A program made the translations under genes and the position numbers. From Haliclystus octoradiatus (Eukaryota; Cnidaria; Staurozoa; Stauromedusae; Haliclystidae): a stretch of 64,000 nt of DNA. The stretch covers positions 10,621,826 through 10,685,825 of the forward strand of contig OU744453.1 of the NCBI GenBank assembly GCA_916610825.1, given 5' to 3'. This document shows positions 59,035 through 64,000 of this stretch, one piece after another (positions within the stretch are counted from its first letter, which is position 1; each line of letters begins with the position of its first letter). The notes beneath the pieces are model-generated. The model searched no databases. It saw only the letters and a program-made list of their open reading frames with translations, and was not told the origin of the DNA.

Positions 59035-61222
59035 ACTTTTATCACCTTAACAACTTGAAAAAAAAACACGACAATTGAATATCAATTAATTCATAGTTTA
59101 GATAATCAATTATTTTAAATCCATATTTTTATCTTGATACTATAGCAATTAGCAAATAATTAATAATTAACATAAAACATATAATAAACCTCCTGTGACT
59201 CTGTCTCTGCGGGGGGACATATGTAGTGGTCGATATGGCCTCATATTTATGTAATCTTATATTCTATTCACCTCGTATTTAGCCTCGTTATCATGTATAT
59301 AAAAGTAAAGTTAATAGTAGTTTATGATGAGTACTGCATCTATCTTCATTGTAATAAGAACAAACATATAACCTTACAATCATTGTATTCTCTGGATATC
59401 ATGTCTCAACAACAAAATAACGCAGCCTCAACATTACCAATTAACTATTTAACTTGCTTGTTTTTACATAATGCTTTTAATAACGGCATAAAAATTATAA
59501 TTTTAAATGGATTTTAACATATATGTAACCAGCAAAAATAATCCATAAATTAATTAATATATGGTAGAAAAATAATTAGTAAATAAATTAATTTATGGAG
59601 TACAGTGTTTCTTCATTGTGTGCAACCCTCCGCTCTGACTAAATCCCTTTTGTAGTCTTTGTATTGTAGAGGATTCAACCAATCAATGAATATGTGCAGG
59701 ATTAAATCACGACACAAGTAATAGTTTGTATGTGCTCTTCATTATAATAATGGTTGGCCGTGCCTGCTGATATTACAGGGAGAGATGCTAAGGGCTAATA
59801 CACGACTGTACAGTAAGATAGTAAGAGGCAAAAGAGAACGTTTACGTGGTACAGCTTACACACATAAAGATTTACAGGAAATGAATAACAATAGACAATT
59901 TTACGATGACGTAAATACAATATAAAACCACGACAAATAATTATAAATAATTTTATGCTGAACGCAGGTTGCCCTGCCATTGCTTACTGTAGCCTATATC
60001 ATTTATGCTATCAATTTTCGCCTAGGCGACTGTCAACAAGAATGATGAAAGAAAACCAACGATTTACCCCATGGTAGGCTAGTCTCATGGTTACTTACGT
60101 AAAAATGAGCCAAAAATAAGAATGCCTTGGACTGATTAGCTCTAGGATTAGATTAGCCTTCTGACTAAAAAAAATCATAAAATGTCTCATTTTTTCTAGG
60201 ACCTCGGGAAATTAACGCAATAATTACAATAGTTCATTATAGGCAAAAATAGTGAAAAATTTAAAAAAAATCCCCCTAAATATCTGAGAAATTACTGATG
60301 AGAAAATTTCAAATCTTCATGGCCTCATATATAATACTAGTAGTGGGGCAGATAAAGGTTCAAAATCAGCAATATACGGCAAATTGTGATACGAGTATAA
60401 ATTTAGTATCAAACGAAAGATAATCGTTTATACTTAAAATAGAGCTCATGACCCCATCCAGATTCAGCCTGAGTGCCGAGAAAATGGCATCCAAAGTTTG
60501 GTTCCACCTATGTCCGTTTCACTGAAAAATTGCGAATGTGGTGAAATATTTTTGAATAGAATACACATAATTATTAATTTTATTATTATAATGATATTAT
60601 TAAAACTCCCACTTTTGTTCTACAGCAATATTTTGTGTAAATCTATATCATTACGCAATATGATAAATATGCGCATGCGCAGTACAAAATTTCAGAATTT
60701 CGAAATTGTTGCGTCATATCAAATTAAACAAGTATAAGAATAGAAATATGCTAATACAATAAGAATGATCATACGCCAGAAACGTAAGTATAGTTTTTAT
60801 TAGGAGCTATTTTAAAGTTAAGTATTAATTGTGCAGCAATACTAATTTAGATTTACAATATTTAAAGAATACTTGGAAGCAGAAACATTTATTGAATAAA
60901 ACCGTGCCCTTCCCAATACAAACTGTTTTTACAAATATAATCTCATTGCTGTAATCACAATTTAGCAACAAAATCTCACGAGCAATATAATTTGCATATG
61001 TAATCGAATAATTATATGTATGAACTGTAGATTGAAACACTCATGATAAATTGAGGCTAGCCTCATTCGTGTGTATAGAATGTAAACGCCCACGTGCGTA
61101 TCGTATGTGGAGAGTGTGTGTAGTCTTGATGAGAGCAAGACCTAGAGAAATATATGTTGTTTTATTAACTGAATTGAGTCGTCGTTGTTCAACTTGTTGT
61201 TGATCTTATAAGCTAACGGACC
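59035..61222. other. Non-coding stretch including Ty3 3' LTR start
   Basis: A G-rich polypurine tract (GCGGGGGGA, 59210-59218) precedes CATATGTAGTGGTCGATATGG, a likely 3' LTR start near 59223 with a TATATAAAA box at about 59296. Its right end cannot be fixed. The rest to 61222 is AT-rich. The 5' LTR or leader of the element that starts at 61223 should lie just upstream (about 60800-61200) but was not delimited. Confidence 0.4.
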
Positions 61223-62024
61223 ATGGCGGTTAGTAAAGCAAAATTAAAAATCACTGATATAGTAGCACCGTACACTGGAGAAGGAGACCTTAGTGAATGG
61301 TGGTCGCGGTTTGAGATAGTTTCAAAACTGCAAGGATATGAGGAGAACGAAAAGGTTATGTTAGTACCTTTACTTTTACACGGACCACCGTTTCTCATTT
61401 ATGAGAAAATGTCCAGTGAAAATCAGAAAAAGCTACAAATTGTAAAGAGAAAAATGCTGGAAGCATTTTCATTATCAAAGTTTGCGGCATATGATGAATT
61501 AAGAAGAAGAACTTACAAAAGCGGCGAAAATGTGGACGCATATTATGCCGATTTAAAACGTTTGTGTGAACTTTCTGGTATGGGAGGTGCAGGAGTAGCT
61601 TTCGTCGTTGGTCTGCCTGAAAATATCGGTATGCAGCTGCGCCCTTTATTGACGATAGATGATGAGCAATTGGTATCTCGCGCAAGAGTATTGATGGAAG
61701 CAGAAAATGCTCATGCACAAGATTTAGGTGTTTATTGCCGCCGCTGTACCTACTCTCAACAAGAAAGAGACCAGGAATAAATATCATATAAAATGTTTTT
61801 ACTGCGGAAAACCTGGGCACATCGCCAAAGACTGTTATTTGTTGATGTCACGAGATAAACCACAAGGACGCAACAGTACTGACAAAAGTGAGATAGCACG
61901 CGATGGAAAATGCTACAATTGTGGTCAGGATGGCCATTTAGCCATTGGATGTCTTAACTCACCGATGGAAAACTATCACGGGGTTGCGGCACATGTGGAA
62001 CCGGCTGTAACCCCGAGAAAATGA
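61223..62024 (+). pseudogene. LTR retrotransposon gag with two zinc knuckles (frame break)
   Basis: Gag assembles element particles and binds its RNA. The frame 61223-61780 starts MAVSKAKLKITDIVAPYTGE and contains LSEWWSRFEIV, SKFAAYDELRRRTYKSGENV, DAYYADLKRLCEL and RARVLMEAENAH, matching the broken gag at 47655. The nucleocapsid follows in another frame (to 62024) with CFYCGKPGHIAKDC and CYNCGQDGHLAIGC, both Cx2Cx4Hx4C. The switch near 61735 may be a mutation or a programmed shift; with stops elsewhere, mutation is likelier. Gag and the next protease frame lie in the same phase, separated by this knuckle section. Confidence 0.85.
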
Positions 62025-62509
62025 ATGGTTTGTTAACAGTTTATGTGACGGTAGCCGGTTCTCAATACCGGGGAATTTTGGACACTGGAAGTACGATGAC
62101 ATTGGTGTCTGAAAATGTGAAGATAAATAGTATATCTGCTGTCCAACGAAACATTTCCATTTTAAATAATTCAACGGTTAGAACTATAGGTTATAGTCAT
62201 CTGAATTTAAAAATTTCTAACACTGAACGGTTAATACAATGTTATGTTGTCAATTCATTAATATCAGGCATTGACATCATTTTAGGTGTTGATGCTATTA
62301 AGCTTTTCGGTGGTTTAAATTTGACGCCGACTGGTAAGTATCAGCTCGGTGCTCAAGCTGATCCCACTGTGTTAGGTTGTAATATAAGTACAAGTGTAAA
62401 TACCGCAATTGAGCCTAATAAATGTAGCAATATTATATCACGCGAGATAAAAATAGAGGACAAAAACTTTGAAGCAAATTTCGATGGAACGGCATGGGTC
62501 ATTAAATAG
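62021..62509 (+). CDS. Aspartic protease of LTR retrotransposon
   Basis: A 162-codon open frame that overlaps the zinc-knuckle frame by 4 nt. It begins GLLTVYVTVAG and has the catalytic ILDTGSTMTLVS, followed by the retropepsin-like hydrophobic GIDIILGVDAI. It would cleave the element's polyprotein. The tail DFDGTAWVIK-like (NFDGTAWVIK at 62479-62508) is the usual lead-in to reverse transcriptase, but no reverse transcriptase follows. Confidence 0.8.
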   Translation: MNGLLTVYVTVAGSQYRGILDTGSTMTLVSENVKINSISAVQRNISILNNSTVRTIGYSHLNLKISNTERLIQCYVVNSLISGIDIILGVDAIKLFGGLNLTPTGKYQLGAQADPTVLGCNISTSVNTAIEPNKCSNIISREIKIEDKNFEANFDGTAWVIK

Positions 62510-63070
62510 AAATTGTACGGAGACAAATTGGGATGAGCAGTTGAGTGACACTATCAAAAGTCACGTCAAAGATGTAGTTAAACGTGTTTTACTTGCCGAT
62601 CCGGCACGTGGTCGATGGGACGTGGACAAAATTACGAATGCATCTGTTTGGTGTGATGCGAGTAATCTTGCGTATGGTGTGGTCATTCAAGTGGACGGTG
62701 AGACTATTAAAGACGGGTCATGGCTACGGCAAGACAACAAGCACATAAATTTAGCAGAATTGGATGCAGCACTTTGTGGATTAAATTTAGCTGTGGAATA
62801 GGGTTTATCAAAGTTTAAACTACTAACAGATTCTGTATCAGTGTGTAATTGGCTAAATGATGCTCTATCTGGCAAGCAAAGACTAAATACTAAAGCCTCT
62901 GGTGAATTACTAATCAGAAGACGATTAGAGTTATTTAGATCGATTGTTGAAGAGTACAATTTGCAAATCACTGTGTTACTAGTACGATCAGACGAAAACA
63001 TAGCTGATAAATTGACGAGAGTGCCGGTTACTTGGCTAAAAGGTGTTACGACTATTGATGGAGTATGTGG
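62510..63070 (+). pseudogene. Retrotransposon RNase H domain (one in-frame stop)
   Basis: In the frame beginning at 62469 the sequence reads VWCDASNLAYGVVIQVDGE (first catalytic Asp), INLAELDAALCGLNLAVE (catalytic Glu), an in-frame TAG at 62799-62801, then KLLTDSVSVCNWLND (catalytic Asp), LLVRSDENIADKLTRVPVTW (final Asp). This is a type I RNase H that would remove RNA from RNA:DNA hybrids. The reverse transcriptase normally ahead of it is absent: only about 100 bp separate the protease end from sequence that belongs just before RNase H. Confidence 0.85.
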
Positions 63071-64000
63071 TGTTGTTAATACTAATTGTAATAGTAGTAG
63101 TAATGGCACGACTCTGACAGAACTTCACAATTTGTCCCATCGTGGAACGCACCAATTAAAATGGCTGGCTAATCAGATAGGATTACATCCATCACCAGAA
63201 GATGTTCAGAATGTTGTGACAAACTGTCAAGATTGCAAGTCAATTGACCCATCGCCAGTAAGATGGGAAAAAGGCAAACTCGGTGTTGAGAAAAATTGGG
63301 AAAGATTATGCATAGATGTGACGAAGTATGAAAATGAAAAATACTTGAGTATAATTGACTGTGGTCCGAGCCGCTTTACAATCTGGCGTCGTATTGCTAA
63401 CGAGGGAGAGAATCAAATTTACGCACAATTGAATTCAATATTTTCAGAACATGGACCACCGAGCGAAATATTATTAGATAACTATAGTACATTTGCCTCA
63501 AGAAAGATTAAAATGTTATGTAAATTGTGGAATGTCAAATTGATTCCGAGAGCTGTGTATCGACCTCAAGGGACAGGGATAGTAGAACGCAACCATAGAA
63601 CAATCAAAACTATAGCCGCTAGAAGCAAGTGTTCTATATTAGATGCTATTTATTGGTATAACAACGTACCGTCTGAACGGATGACGGATCTGCCGGCATG
63701 GCAAAAATTTGGTTACAAACCTCGGTTGCGTATTATTGAACCAGTTACATCAGATGAAGAGTTTATCAAATCTTACTTTCCCAATGACAAGGTGTGGGTA
63801 AAGCCAAAAGACAATGTCAGATGTACGGAAAAGTGGCTTCCAGGTATTGTTCTACAACAAGTTTCTGTGCAGAAAGTTAGGGTACTAATTAAGGGACATC
63901 TTTCATTAAGGCATGTAAGCCATTTACGTAATCGTATAAGTGATTCACCAAGCAATGACAACTTGAATGACAATCCAAATGAAGCAAACAATGATGATTT
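63071..64000 (+). CDS. Integrase of LTR retrotransposon (runs off window)
   Basis: The RNase H frame stays open from 62802 to the window end. The zinc-binding HHCC domain has HNLSH and NCQDC. The DDE core has LCIDVTKYE, LLDNYSTF and GIVERNHR, with 53 residues between the two Asp and 35 between the second Asp and Glu, the classic D,D35E arrangement. A C-terminal segment follows with FPNDKVWVKPKDN, WLPGIVLQQVS and LRHVSHLRNR, resembling the usual basic DNA-binding tail. It would insert element DNA into chromosomes. The domain appears intact, unlike the rest of the element. The end, 3' LTR and any further gene lie beyond 64000. Confidence 0.88.

Overview
The window is nuclear DNA from an AT-rich animal genome. 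It holds multi-exon protein genes with GT-AG introns, all conserved across metazoans, separated and invaded by many transposable elements. Residue divergence from vertebrate orthologues and the repeat types (Meta-type SINE, Penelope-like element, tRNA-SINEs, pogo-, hAT- and Mutator-like DNA elements) suggest a marine invertebrate. A tunicate is possible, but the sequence alone does not settle the phylum. Nothing looks bacterial or organellar.

Gene-rich half (1 to about 46 kb): BCAS2/SPF27 splicing factor (+, first exon absent); RPL22 (-, complete); MICOS10/MIC10 (+), divergent from RPL22 across only 181 bp between start codons; an ACAP2-type Arf GAP (-, complete, 30 coding exons and 779 codons, all splice phases consistent); ZMYND12 (+, complete, 8 exons, 381 aa), head to head with ACAP; and a JmjC-domain gene (-, 5' end missing), probably ending in an EF-hand. 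Adjacent genes alternate in orientation: BCAS2/RPL22, MICOS10/ACAP and ZMYND12/JmjC converge, while RPL22/MICOS10 and ACAP/ZMYND12 diverge. The conserved genes serve splicing, translation, mitochondrial cristae, Arf6/endosome traffic, and flagellar or ciliary function. I see no shared pathway.

Repeat-rich half (about 31 to 64 kb, plus the introns): a Penelope-like element with inverted arms enclosing a fragment of a SPEN-type SPOC domain; a 1.1-kb almost perfect AAT microsatellite; a tandem array of palindromic units; a 1.1-kb foldback element; several palindromic MITEs; two hAT copies; tRNA-derived SINEs; decayed Tnp2-like (CACTA-like) and Mutator-like transposases; a Ty3/gypsy pol split by a 1.4-kb insertion; and two copies of another LTR-element family, of which the one running off the right edge has gag, protease, RNase H and integrase but no reverse transcriptase.

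I found no convincing new molecular system. The points most worth checking are the SPOC fragment inside the Penelope-like element, the reverse-transcriptase-less LTR element with an open integrase, the JmjC/EF-hand architecture, the pure AAT tract and the palindromic element families.
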